DNA of 5,722 nt from Candidatus Harrisonbacteria bacterium RIFOXYD1_FULL_40_9 (GCA_001818015.1 MHJO01000029.1:5791-11512), one strand, 5' to 3'; shown: positions 1 through 5,722, numbered from the stretch's first letter. Program-made: numbers and translations. The notes: generated from the letters alone by a model not told the origin.

Positions 1-16
1 AAACAGGCGACATTGC

Positions 17-3000
17 TTATGTCGATACCCTACCAGAAACTGCCTCTCGTAGCCTACAAAACTCGCATTCCTTCTCGCTACAGCCCTCATTCCAAAAAGA
101 GAGGTTGCGTATGGAGTTCGATACTTCCTCGAGTTGGTTTTTGAGCTCCAGAACTTCCTGCTTTTCAATCACGAATTTTTCTTTATGGAATACCCCTTTT
201 GTATCTGCTTCAAGAAAATCAATTTCACCACTTATCATTGTATCTCGAAAAAGCGGGTATTCATCGAGAAGTAATTTGTAAAATACAAGTTGGCGCTTAT
301 AGTTTCCGTCAGCGTATTTCGTATTCCCTTCAAGCTCATTCCTGCTTTTTGGCTTTCCTGTTTTGTAATCAACCACATTTACCTCTGCTCTTCCTATGTA
401 TTCGATTTTATCGAGAGATCCCGTAAGCTTGAGGGTTCTTCCCGCAAACGGGAGCATCACTGAATTAATCCGATACTCGTTTAGCGTATTTTTTGTCCAT
501 ATTCCCTTGTAGTGGGCAATGTAGTTTTTTAACATAGCGCTTCCACGCTCCTTCGTATCTCTATAATCTTTTTCCTTAAGGAACGCTCGACTCAATTCCT
601 CTTCAAAGACTTTCACTACATATTCTTCCCCCACCTCTCGATTCCTTAATACATCGAAAAAACGTTTCAATGCTCCGTGAATCGCTTTTCCATATATTTG
701 ATGACGATTTTCGGCACGCGGAATTCTTAATAAATTCATATAAAAATATCTCCACGGGCATTCAAGGAAATTATTGAGTGCCGTCGCAGAAAGTCCTCGC
801 TCTTCAAACAAATGATTCAAATATTCTTTATCAAACACTGAAAACTGTTGAATAACTCGCGGAGTAAAAAGCTGGGCTTTTTCTTTTTCGTAACTTTCTT
901 CGTATATTCCACTTTCACCTTTTAGCCTATATTCAGGCTTTATTTCCTCTAAAAATTGAGAAGGAAGTTCCTCTCGCCCGTCACGCCCTATGCGCGCATA
1001 GGAAAGATACACCATTTTGCGCGCTCGAGTAATTGCCACATAAAGCAGGCGCCGCTCATCATCCACATTCCTTCCCTCAAGCGCTTCGTTTCCTTCTACA
1101 CTAAGACTCGGGGATTTAATAAGCGCCCTCACTCGTTTATTGCCCCAGTGGCCATCAATCACATTACTTATGAATACATAATCAAATTCAAGACCCTTTG
1201 AGCCATGAGCTGTCATGAGGCGCACTGCCTCTCCTATAAATGAAATTGATTTGCCTTTAATCCCTATGCCGTATTTCAAAAGCACATCAATGTAGGCAAT
1301 AAAATCCTTGATTTCAAAATCTTCATGATGCTCTATGTTTTTCTTTACCTCATCGAAAAGCGAATCAAGTCGTGCAAGATGAAGCGCCGCATCAGATTTG
1401 CCTAAAATATACGCCAAAAATCCTGATTCCCGCACAATCATTTCAAACACTTCAAGGAATGTAAGATTTTTTGAGGCAGTGTGCCACGCAAGAATCATAT
1501 GAGTAAGGGTTGTGATCTTTTCAATATTCCGCACTCCAGCTTTCTCGAGTTTCTCGCCATCACTTAAAAACTCCAAAAGCGATATTTTTCTTCTCAATGA
1601 GAGGATTTTATAGAGATCAAGTGATGAGATGCCTAAAAAATCAATATGAAGTATTTCAAGAATATGCTCTTCGGAATGAATGTTTTCGATAAATCGAAGA
1701 AGCGTGATAAGTTTTCGTATTTCCTTGTCTTCAAGAATATTATGATACGATTCCACACGAAACGGAATTCCGTACCTCGCAAGAATATCCGCAAGCGCAA
1801 TGCCTTCTTTATTGTCTCTGTATATAAGTGCAATTTCGTGAGGGGGGGCGCCTGCCGTAATAAGCTCTGCAACTTTTTTTGCAACAAAATAATATTCACT
1901 TTCTCCTTTCTTAAATTCGTATAGTTCAATAGAACGATTTTCGTGTAGAGTCTCTGCCTGCAAACTAGTGTGGATACCCGAGACTACGTCCGAAATCTTT
2001 TTACTATTATTAATAATCAAGCTATGCGCCGCATCGAGAATTGATTGAGTTGAGCGATAATTCTTTTCTAGACTTATAAGTTCTGCTTCTGGATAGAGCG
2101 TTTTAAAATATAGAAAGTTTTCGAGTGTTGCGCCTTGAAAGCGGAAAATTGCCTGCTTTTCATCCCCCACTACAAAGATATTTGGATTCTCATAAAAATT
2201 ACCGAGTAACTCCACGACTTTATTTTGAGCATTGTTCGTATCTTGGTGTTCATCAACCAATATATACTGGAATTTTTCCTGAAGAATACGAAGCAATTCG
2301 TCATTATCTTTCATTGCATTGATCACTTCAAGGATCATATCGTCATAGTCATATACTTTGTACTTTTTCAAGATCTCTCCATATGCTTTATAAATATCCG
2401 CCACTTCCTTGTGTTTTTCCCTTTGATTTTTTATATCTACATATTTGCCTTTCATCTTTCCTTTATGCGCTCCTTTCTCGTGGTATAAATCGGGAATTGC
2501 ATTAAATACTTCTTCTTGCTTTTCGAGGAGCACTTTCAAGTCTTCCACGCCTACTCCCTCACGCTTCATATCGCTAATCACCCTCAATACGTCTTTTAGA
2601 TAAAAGAATGGATCATAAAAAGGCTTCAAAAGTTTTAATGGTACAGCATCGAACACTTTTTCCATGAGCCGAATCCGTAGCACTTCATCGAGAGACTTCT
2701 TTCCGAGCATATCTTTAAAGTAATCAGGATATGATCGAATGATGTCATTACAAAACCCGTGAAATGTAAAAATATTCACATAATATGCAGTAGGTCCGAT
2801 AATCGCACTCAAGCGCTTTCGCATTTCTGTGACGCCGCTGTCTGTAAATGTAAGCGCGAGAATATTCTCCGGGTTTGATTGAGTTTCACAAAGAATATTT
2901 GCAATGCGAAGCGCAAGCACTTGCGTTTTCCCCGTTCCGGGGCCAGCAATAACCATCACAGGACCCTCAATGGCGTCGACAGCTTTTTTTTGACTAGAAT

Positions 3001-3046
3001 TGAGGCGAGCGTAGAGAGCGGTGAAATTATTTTGATCGTTGTTCAT
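17..3046 (-). CDS. UvrD/Rep-family (SF1A) DNA helicase fused to a C-terminal PD-(D/E)XK nuclease domain with probable Fe-S cluster
   Basis: Complete 1009-residue protein, ATG at 3046, TAA at 17-19. All SF1A helicase motifs are visible: Q motif LNSSQ (15-19), Walker A AGPGTGKT (34-41), Ia LTFTDSG (65-71), Ib TFHGFC (94-99), Walker B VDEHQDT (264-270), III VVGDEKQAIFRFQG (292-305), IV LEKNYRST (326-333), V TAHGSKGLEFD (612-622) and VI DERRLLYVAITRA (663-675). The C-terminus is a RecB/Cas4/AddB-like nuclease: LECPWRYFY (761-769), H790, GSLDKI with D879, VVDYKTGK (891-898, D893 and K895), and Q919/Y923 of the QxxxY helix. C763 with C989-x4-C994-x2-C997 could bind a 4Fe-4S cluster, as in AddB-type nucleases. 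The family unwinds DNA 3'-5' using ATP, and the fusion suggests recombinational repair or end resection in one chain (as in AdnA/AdnB), acting in the cytoplasm. It is shorter than typical AddA (about 1200). No Shine-Dalgarno is seen; the sequence just upstream is an inverted repeat. The partner subunit, if any, is not in the window. The family is certain; the exact pathway is inferred. Confidence 0.95.
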   Translation of the reverse strand: MNNDQNNFTALYARLNSSQKKAVDAIEGPVMVIAGPGTGKTQVLALRIANILCETQSNPENILALTFTDSGVTEMRKRLSAIIGPTAYYVNIFTFHGFCNDIIRSYPDYFKDMLGKKSLDEVLRIRLMEKVFDAVPLKLLKPFYDPFFYLKDVLRVISDMKREGVGVEDLKVLLEKQEEVFNAIPDLYHEKGAHKGKMKGKYVDIKNQREKHKEVADIYKAYGEILKKYKVYDYDDMILEVINAMKDNDELLRILQEKFQYILVDEHQDTNNAQNKVVELLGNFYENPNIFVVGDEKQAIFRFQGATLENFLYFKTLYPEAELISLEKNYRSTQSILDAAHSLIINNSKKISDVVSGIHTSLQAETLHENRSIELYEFKKGESEYYFVAKKVAELITAGAPPHEIALIYRDNKEGIALADILARYGIPFRVESYHNILEDKEIRKLITLLRFIENIHSEEHILEILHIDFLGISSLDLYKILSLRRKISLLEFLSDGEKLEKAGVRNIEKITTLTHMILAWHTASKNLTFLEVFEMIVRESGFLAYILGKSDAALHLARLDSLFDEVKKNIEHHEDFEIKDFIAYIDVLLKYGIGIKGKSISFIGEAVRLMTAHGSKGLEFDYVFISNVIDGHWGNKRVRALIKSPSLSVEGNEALEGRNVDDERRLLYVAITRARKMVYLSYARIGRDGREELPSQFLEEIKPEYRLKGESGIYEESYEKEKAQLFTPRVIQQFSVFDKEYLNHLFEERGLSATALNNFLECPWRYFYMNLLRIPRAENRHQIYGKAIHGALKRFFDVLRNREVGEEYVVKVFEEELSRAFLKEKDYRDTKERGSAMLKNYIAHYKGIWTKNTLNEYRINSVMLPFAGRTLKLTGSLDKIEYIGRAEVNVVDYKTGKPKSRNELEGNTKYADGNYKRQLVFYKLLLDEYPLFRDTMISGEIDFLEADTKGVFHKEKFVIEKQEVLELKNQLEEVSNSIRNLSFWNEGCSEKECEFCRLREAVSGRVST

Positions 3047-3052
3047 AGACGA

Positions 3053-3087
3053 AACGTGTATAATGTATTATGTATAAAGTATAATGG
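3053..3087. repeat. Left inverted repeat of the four-helix bundle cassette (four tandem AT-rich heptamers)
   Basis: A short AACGTG lead (3053-3058) is followed by four heptamers, TATAATG, TATTATG, TATAAAG and TATAATG, and a final G. It is the inverted partner of 3481-3515, with 31 of 35 positions identical. The four mismatches come entirely from exchanged order of the two central heptamers. It fills most of the 52-bp gap between the four-helix gene and the helicase, so on the minus strand it is the immediate upstream region of the helicase. There it offers -10-like hexamers (TATACT, CATAAT) but no recognisable -35. Confidence 0.9.
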
Positions 3088-3098
3088 GACGAAAAAAA

Positions 3099-3491
3099 TT
3101 AAATTACGTAGGATTTTGAAGTTTTAATCAATCCATTTACTAGCTTATGCACCACTTTCGATTTCTTAAAAAGATCATCAAAATTATGAGACAGCATATA
3201 TCCAATGTCTCTACCGATCATTAATTGACTTTGTAATTCAGTAAGAGAACCTTTTGCAGTAGTATAAAATTGAATTTTTTCTTTTGAGGAATTTCTACTA
3301 AATCCCTCTGCTATATTTGAGGTAACTGATGCACCCGCTCTCCTCATCTGACTCACTAACCCAAACAATTCTTCTCTGGGAAATGTTTTCGTTACTGAAT
3401 ATATATCAAGAACTAATTCATGGGCTTTTTTCCATGCATTAAGATCAGTGAATGAATTAATGGATTCATTTAGTTCCGGTCCATTATACAT
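3099..3491 (-). CDS. Four-helix bundle protein, S23 / 23S rRNA intervening-sequence protein family (TIGR02436-like)
   Basis: A 130-residue protein, slightly longer than the usual 115-125, with the family signature almost throughout: FTDLNAWKKAHELVLDIY (14-31), FPREELFGLVSQMRRA (38-53), the hallmark SNIAEGFSRNS (58-68), KEKIQFYTTAKGSLTEL (70-86) and a terminal helix rich in K and V. No signal peptide or membrane segment is present, so it should be cytoplasmic. The fold is a four-helix bundle that forms oligomers. Relatives are encoded in 23S rRNA intervening sequences, and the Avd accessory protein of diversity-generating retroelements is a structural cousin; a molecular role for solo copies is not established. 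The ATG at 3489-3491 lies inside the right inverted repeat, so residues M-Y-N-G are encoded by repeat sequence. No Shine-Dalgarno is present, and a TATAAT box ends 12 bases before the ATG, so the message may be leaderless or nearly so. The gene is AT-richer than both neighbours. Family certain, function unknown. Confidence 0.93.
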   Translation of the reverse strand: MYNGPELNESINSFTDLNAWKKAHELVLDIYSVTKTFPREELFGLVSQMRRAGASVTSNIAEGFSRNSSKEKIQFYTTAKGSLTELQSQLMIGRDIGYMLSHNFDDLFKKSKVVHKLVNGLIKTSKSYVI

Positions 3492-3515
3492 AATACTTTA
3501 TACATTATACACGTT
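3481..3515. repeat. Right inverted repeat of the four-helix bundle cassette
   Basis: Read on the minus strand it gives AACGTG, then heptamers TATAATG, TATAAAG, TATTATG, TATAATG, and G. The order is A-C-B-A, against A-B-C-A in the left copy read on the plus strand. The third heptamer on the minus strand supplies the ATG of the four-helix bundle gene, so part of the repeat is translated. Transcribed together, the two copies could form a stem of about 35 pairs with two small internal bulges, looping out the whole gene. Confidence 0.9.
3504..3509 (-). promoter_or_regulatory. Candidate -10 box (TATAAT) for the four-helix bundle gene
   Basis: The first minus-strand heptamer of the right repeat contains a perfect TATAAT, 12 bases before the ATG at 3491. 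Initiation about 7 bases downstream would leave a leader of only about 5-6 bases. A second, weaker hexamer TATAAA follows seven bases later. The best -35 candidate is TTGTTC at 3525-3530, with three matches to TTGACA and a short 15-bp spacer, so the case rests on the -10 alone. The array is AT-rich and would produce such hexamers by chance. Confidence 0.35.
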
Positions 3516-3528
3516 CGCTACAGCGAAC
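3513..3528 (-). other. Short perfect hairpin across the stop codon of the membrane-protein gene
   Basis: GTTCGC and GCGAAC pair perfectly around a four-base loop (TACA on plus, TGTA on minus), or form 7 pairs with a two-base loop. The TAG stop at 3518-3520 lies inside it, and its left arm overlaps the outer end of the right inverted repeat. No run of T follows on the minus strand, so it is not a standard intrinsic terminator. It may protect the 3' end of the upstream message, attenuate transcription, or mark the boundary of the cassette. Confidence 0.55.
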
Positions 3529-3796
3529 AATTTCCTCCCTCTATCCTCGTAATCATACATCGCGTAATTTGCAGTGCGCTTCCTGAGATATTTGCAGTTG
3601 TTGTTGCCGAGAATGTCGTACCTGCAAGTGAGTTATAAATATCTTCCACGCTTTGCATCGTTGATGCAGGAGCTGTAGAAGGATTTAAATCCCCTGCACG
3701 AGTCACCATCTGAAACACAAAAGCTACAATAGCAACAATAAGCGAGATTAAAGCAATCTCTTTTCCTATTGATTTGAATTTTTCTTTATAGTTCAC
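3518..3796 (-). CDS. Small single-pass membrane protein coupled to the upstream fibre-like protein
   Basis: A 92-residue protein starting with GTG at 3794-3796; the GTG overlaps the TGA of the upstream gene by 4 bp (GTGA), a typical translational-coupling arrangement, with no Shine-Dalgarno of its own. The N-terminus is lysine-rich (K4, K6, K8, K12), followed by one hydrophobic segment at about 14-32 (ALISLIVAIVAFVFQMV). This predicts a cytoplasmic N-terminus and about 60 residues outside. The segment looks more like an anchor than a cleaved signal, since no clear cleavage motif follows. The outer part holds a GDLNPSTAPASTMQSVEDIYNSL stretch (35-57 in parts), which I recall as a recurring motif in short surface proteins of Parcubacteria-type genomes, plus a Ser/Thr-rich stretch and two cysteines, C80 and C90, that could form a disulfide. 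The coupling suggests it anchors or assembles the fibre protein. Function is inferred; no named family is assigned. Confidence 0.8.
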   Translation of the reverse strand: MNYKEKFKSIGKEIALISLIVAIVAFVFQMVTRAGDLNPSTAPASTMQSVEDIYNSLAGTTFSATTTANISGSALQITRCMITRIEGGNCSL

Positions 3797-5722
3797 GACT
3801 GTGGTTCTATTTCATTAGTTTCAGGCACTGTTTCAGGTATTGTTGGCGCTACTTCCGGAGCTGGAGCAGGAGTTGATTCTGATACAGGTATTTCAGGTGG
3901 TGCCTCTTCGCTGTTTTCAGTATGAGCTACTGGCACTTCAGCCACAGGTGCTTCTATTGCTGAGCTTGGAGTCCCCGAGGCTACAGGCTCCTGCTCATTA
4001 GAAGACAGAATTATTGAGCTTTGCGCCTCAGGAAGAGTACTTGAAGCAACGGTGCTCGAAGACTCTAGAACTGGAGTACTTGAAACACTAAAAGAAGTTG
4101 AAGATTCAGCTGAAATCGACGTTGATGCAGGCATAATTTCAACGCTCGGCACACTCGCCTCCACATTCGTATTCTCCAAGAGTTTCTTTAGTTGATCCTC
4201 GTTTATACACGTTGCCCCCACACAAAGTTTCTCTGTCTGAATTTCTTTCGTTCTTATTATATCGGCCACAAGCTCTCTTACTTTCAAAATTCCCGACTCA
4301 ATATAAATTTCTAAATCGTCGAGCGCACCTATAAGAAGCGCAGTAAATTGTGTAAATATTCCATCTTCGCTTTCTTCTCCAGTAGATGAAGTACTTTCCG
4401 GAATTACCATTGCATAATGCGGGTTAATAAACACCGCAATCTTCCCTGTTTGAGATATGGTAAATCCTGAGTCTGTATCTGTTGTGCCGTCAAACGACTC
4501 AAGTGCGGTGCCAACTACACGACCCGGCTTTGTTGCTTTCATTGCGTACCCTGGAGTTCCTGAAGCCGCAGTAAGATAATCACCCGAATGAATTGGTCCA
4601 TTTTCAAGAGAAACTTTCACAGGAACACGGCCAGAAAGCGCAACAGGACGAGAATTTTTGATTTTTCGCCCAAGGAGCACACCGGGAGCGGTTGAGATCA
4701 CGCCCACAAGCTTTTCATCGTATGGTTTATTCGATTTTTCAACATAGAATTTTTCGTTATTCTCGGTATCTCTTGATTTGTCATAACCCACAGAGACCAT
4801 ATCTCCTGCCTCTATGGTGTTGTCTACGACAACATAGTTTTCTGCAAGGTCGATGGCGGTGATGGACGTTGAAGATGCAAAGATTTTCCCCGACGAAGAA
4901 GCATCTTCTGCATTTGGGCAACCGCTTGTATTGCTATCAACACAAAGGAAACCGTTCGCCACTAATACATCTTTTTGAGTAACGCCGTTGCCTACCACAA
5001 GACCATAGCCCGGAGTAGTTGTTCCGATACCGATCCTTCCCGAAGACGCTATTGCAAAGTTGGGTGTTGATGGATTACCCACTCCAAAGTGTATTGGAGC
5101 AGAATTAATAGTCACAATATTGAATCTATCCGCACCAATACCGTATATTTCTGTCGTATTTCCTAAACTAAATCCCATTCTCGATCCAATATGCCCAGTT
5201 GCATGCAATACAAATTCAGCAGTAGTTGTACTGTTCTGGATCGTAACAACAGCGCCTTCTCCACCCCCACCTCCACCCGCATTCACATTTTGAATCCGAA
5301 CACGCGCATATGCATTATTAGTATCTCTAAATACATGAAGCGGGGCATTTGGTGTTGAAGTTCCGATACCAATGCTTCCTGTCGCAGTGATTATCATTCG
5401 ATTATTCCATCCATCAGTCCCTCGTGTACCAAAAATAAGATCGCCGTAATTGTTTACATGATCCTGAAATTTGGTAAAAATACCCGTAACAAATGCGGCA
5501 CCGTCAGTAGCAGTTACCGGACTATCTGAAAAAATTATCGCAGCCAACGTACCAGTTGTAGGATTAGTATTTGTAATGTAGAGCATGTCGTGTCCTGAAG
5601 TATTAGTTTGAATTGTTTCACTACTCGATATACTAATTTGCATCCTTCCGGATGTCGCATTATCACCCACTCTCAGAAGTCTTGAGAATGTAGTAACTCC
5701 TGTGCTTGAAACCGTAAAATAG
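3793..5722 (-). CDS. Large phage-tail-fibre-like surface protein with IGIGT repeats, Peptidase_G2-like region and Ser/Thr/Pro/Glu-rich tail (5' end beyond the window)
   Basis: The reading frame stays open to the right edge. A GTG at 5668-5670 is an internal valine, because the 17 codons before it read FTVSSTGVTTFSRLLR-V, matching the repeat style of the protein. About 642 residues are visible; positions here count from that GTG. Two fibre-type modules carry GSIGIGTSTP (98-107) and GRIGIGTTTP (211-220), 113 residues apart, as in proteins with phage-tail-like beta repeats. A conserved domain at about 276-415 begins LAENYVVV and includes AGDMVSVGYD, LVGVISTAPGVLLG, VALSGRVPVKVS and GRVVGTALESFDG. 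It resembles Peptidase_G2-type regions, a tentative match. An amphipathic or coiled stretch (440-500) carries KLCVGATC (C483, C488), and C243/C251 form a second close pair. Residues 505-625 are a low-complexity Ser/Thr/Pro/Glu/Ala tail, likely extended. No membrane segment is visible; the signal, if any, lies upstream. Probable role: cell-surface adhesion or envelope fibre. Stop TGA at 3793-3795. Confidence 0.85.
   Translation of the reverse strand, partial: YFTVSSTGVTTFSRLLRVGDNATSGRMQISISSSETIQTNTSGHDMLYITNTNPTTGTLAAIIFSDSPVTATDGAAFVTGIFTKFQDHVNNYGDLIFGTRGTDGWNNRMIITATGSIGIGTSTPNAPLHVFRDTNNAYARVRIQNVNAGGGGGGEGAVVTIQNSTTTAEFVLHATGHIGSRMGFSLGNTTEIYGIGADRFNIVTINSAPIHFGVGNPSTPNFAIASSGRIGIGTTTPGYGLVVGNGVTQKDVLVANGFLCVDSNTSGCPNAEDASSSGKIFASSTSITAIDLAENYVVVDNTIEAGDMVSVGYDKSRDTENNEKFYVEKSNKPYDEKLVGVISTAPGVLLGRKIKNSRPVALSGRVPVKVSLENGPIHSGDYLTAASGTPGYAMKATKPGRVVGTALESFDGTTDTDSGFTISQTGKIAVFINPHYAMVIPESTSSTGEESEDGIFTQFTALLIGALDDLEIYIESGILKVRELVADIIRTKEIQTEKLCVGATCINEDQLKKLLENTNVEASVPSVEIMPASTSISAESSTSFSVSSTPVLESSSTVASSTLPEAQSSIILSSNEQEPVASGTPSSAIEAPVAEVPVAHTENSEEAPPEIPVSESTPAPAPEVAPTIPETVPETNEIEPQS
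5021..5040. repeat. DNA copy 1 of the IGIGTTTP-encoding repeat in the fibre gene
   Basis: This 20-base stretch matches 5360-5379 at 18 of 20 positions, 339 bases (113 codons) away in the same frame. It encodes the IGIGTTT core of the second module. Identity falls off quickly outside it, so this is a conserved motif between diverged modules and not a recent duplication. Confidence 0.7.
5360..5379. repeat. DNA copy 2 of the IGIGTSTP-encoding repeat in the fibre gene
   Basis: Partner of 5021-5040 (18 of 20 identical), encoding the IGIGTST core of the first visible module. The two copies in the same frame could support recombination that removes or adds a 113-residue module, but the short match makes this infrequent at best. 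Confidence 0.7.

Larger units (their letters stand above)
3053..3515 (-). mobile_element. Putative non-autonomous cassette: S23-type gene bounded by 35-bp inverted repeats
   Basis: A 463-bp unit bounded by imperfect inverted repeats that contains only the four-helix bundle gene. Three observations support insertion. The boundaries fall within a few bases of the neighbouring stop and start codons. Removing the unit would leave the membrane-protein TAG and the helicase ATG separated by 8 bp, normal operon spacing. Its G+C is 118/360 (33%) over 3121-3480, against roughly 40-45% in sampled rows of the neighbours. No transposase is encoded and no clear target-site duplication flanks it, so any movement would need a factor supplied in trans. 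The layout recalls the S23-encoding intervening sequences of 23S rRNA, which also have complementary ends, but here the neighbours are protein genes. The alternative is an old fixed gene with a repeat-type promoter and processing stem. Confidence 0.45.

Noticed and set aside
1..16. Start of a further minus-strand gene (ATG at 11-13)
   Set aside because: Only four codons are inside the window and no ribosome binding site is present; it cannot be supported.
1633..1929. Open frames on either strand across 1633-1929
   Set aside because: Both lie inside the helicase between well-conserved motifs, with low-complexity K/F/I-rich translations typical of shadow frames.
3046..3056. Target-site duplication at the cassette ends
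   Set aside because: Bases outside the left end (3046-3052) and right end (3516-3522) do not match beyond two or three positions.
3090..3125. Intrinsic terminator after the four-helix gene
   Set aside because: A run of seven T (minus strand) follows the TAA, but the only preceding inverted match is about four A/T pairs, too weak for a terminator stem.
3099..3491. Avd accessory gene of a diversity-generating retroelement
   Set aside because: The fold family is shared, but no reverse transcriptase or template/variable repeat pair is in the window, and the sequence matches the S23 group better.
3053..3515. Classical 23S rRNA intervening sequence
   Set aside because: The neighbours are protein-coding genes (membrane protein and helicase), not rRNA, so only the design is similar.
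3793..3795. UGA recoding as in Gracilibacteria/Absconditabacteria
   Set aside because: TGA ends the fibre gene exactly where the next gene starts, and no in-frame TGA interrupts the conserved genes.
5060..5293. Plus-strand open frame with a proline run opposite the fibre gene
   Set aside because: The proline run is the complement of six glycine codons in the fibre protein; no other coding signs.
1..5722. CRISPR array, tRNA or rRNA
   Set aside because: No regularly spaced long repeats and no recognisable tRNA or rRNA sequence were seen on either strand; nearly all of the window is protein coding.

Overview
The window reads as chromosomal DNA of an uncultivated bacterium, most probably a member of the Candidate Phyla Radiation (Patescibacteria, Parcubacteria-like). 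Three things suggest this: a surface fibre protein with 'IGIGT(T/S)TP' repeats and a 'KLCVGATC' motif, a solo S23-type four-helix bundle gene, and a single-chain UvrD-type helicase fused to a nuclease domain. The assignment comes from recognising families, not from a database search. G+C is moderate, and TGA is used as a stop, which argues against the UGA-recoding lineages (Gracilibacteria, Absconditabacteria).

All genes lie on the minus strand, so transcription runs from the right edge to the left. At the right (3793-5722) is a large fibre-like surface protein whose start lies outside the window. It overlaps by 4 bp a small single-pass membrane protein (3518-3796, GTG start), and the two form a tight translational pair. 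Next comes a compact cassette (about 3053-3515) holding one gene for an S23/IVS-type four-helix bundle protein (3099-3491). At the left is a complete 1009-residue UvrD/Rep-family helicase with a C-terminal PD-(D/E)XK nuclease and a probable Fe-S cysteine set (17-3046).

The most unusual structure is the pair of inverted repeats bracketing the four-helix bundle gene (3053-3087 and 3481-3515). Each holds four tandem AT-rich heptamers. The two copies match at 31 of 35 positions, and all four mismatches arise because the two middle heptamers are in swapped order. The right copy contains TATAAT-like boxes and the start codon of the four-helix gene. The left copy sits directly upstream of the helicase start. 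Removing the cassette on paper would leave the small membrane protein and the helicase only 8 bp apart. The cassette has a markedly lower G+C (33% by hand count over 3121-3480). Together these suggest that it is a small, non-autonomous mobile unit inserted into a gene junction, similar in design to the S23 intervening sequences of 23S rRNA but located between protein genes.

Functionally, the fibre and membrane protein probably form a cell-surface module, and the helicase-nuclease acts in DNA repair or end processing. No pathway link between the two is visible. Every stretch is accounted for; there is no gene-free gap above 300 bases.
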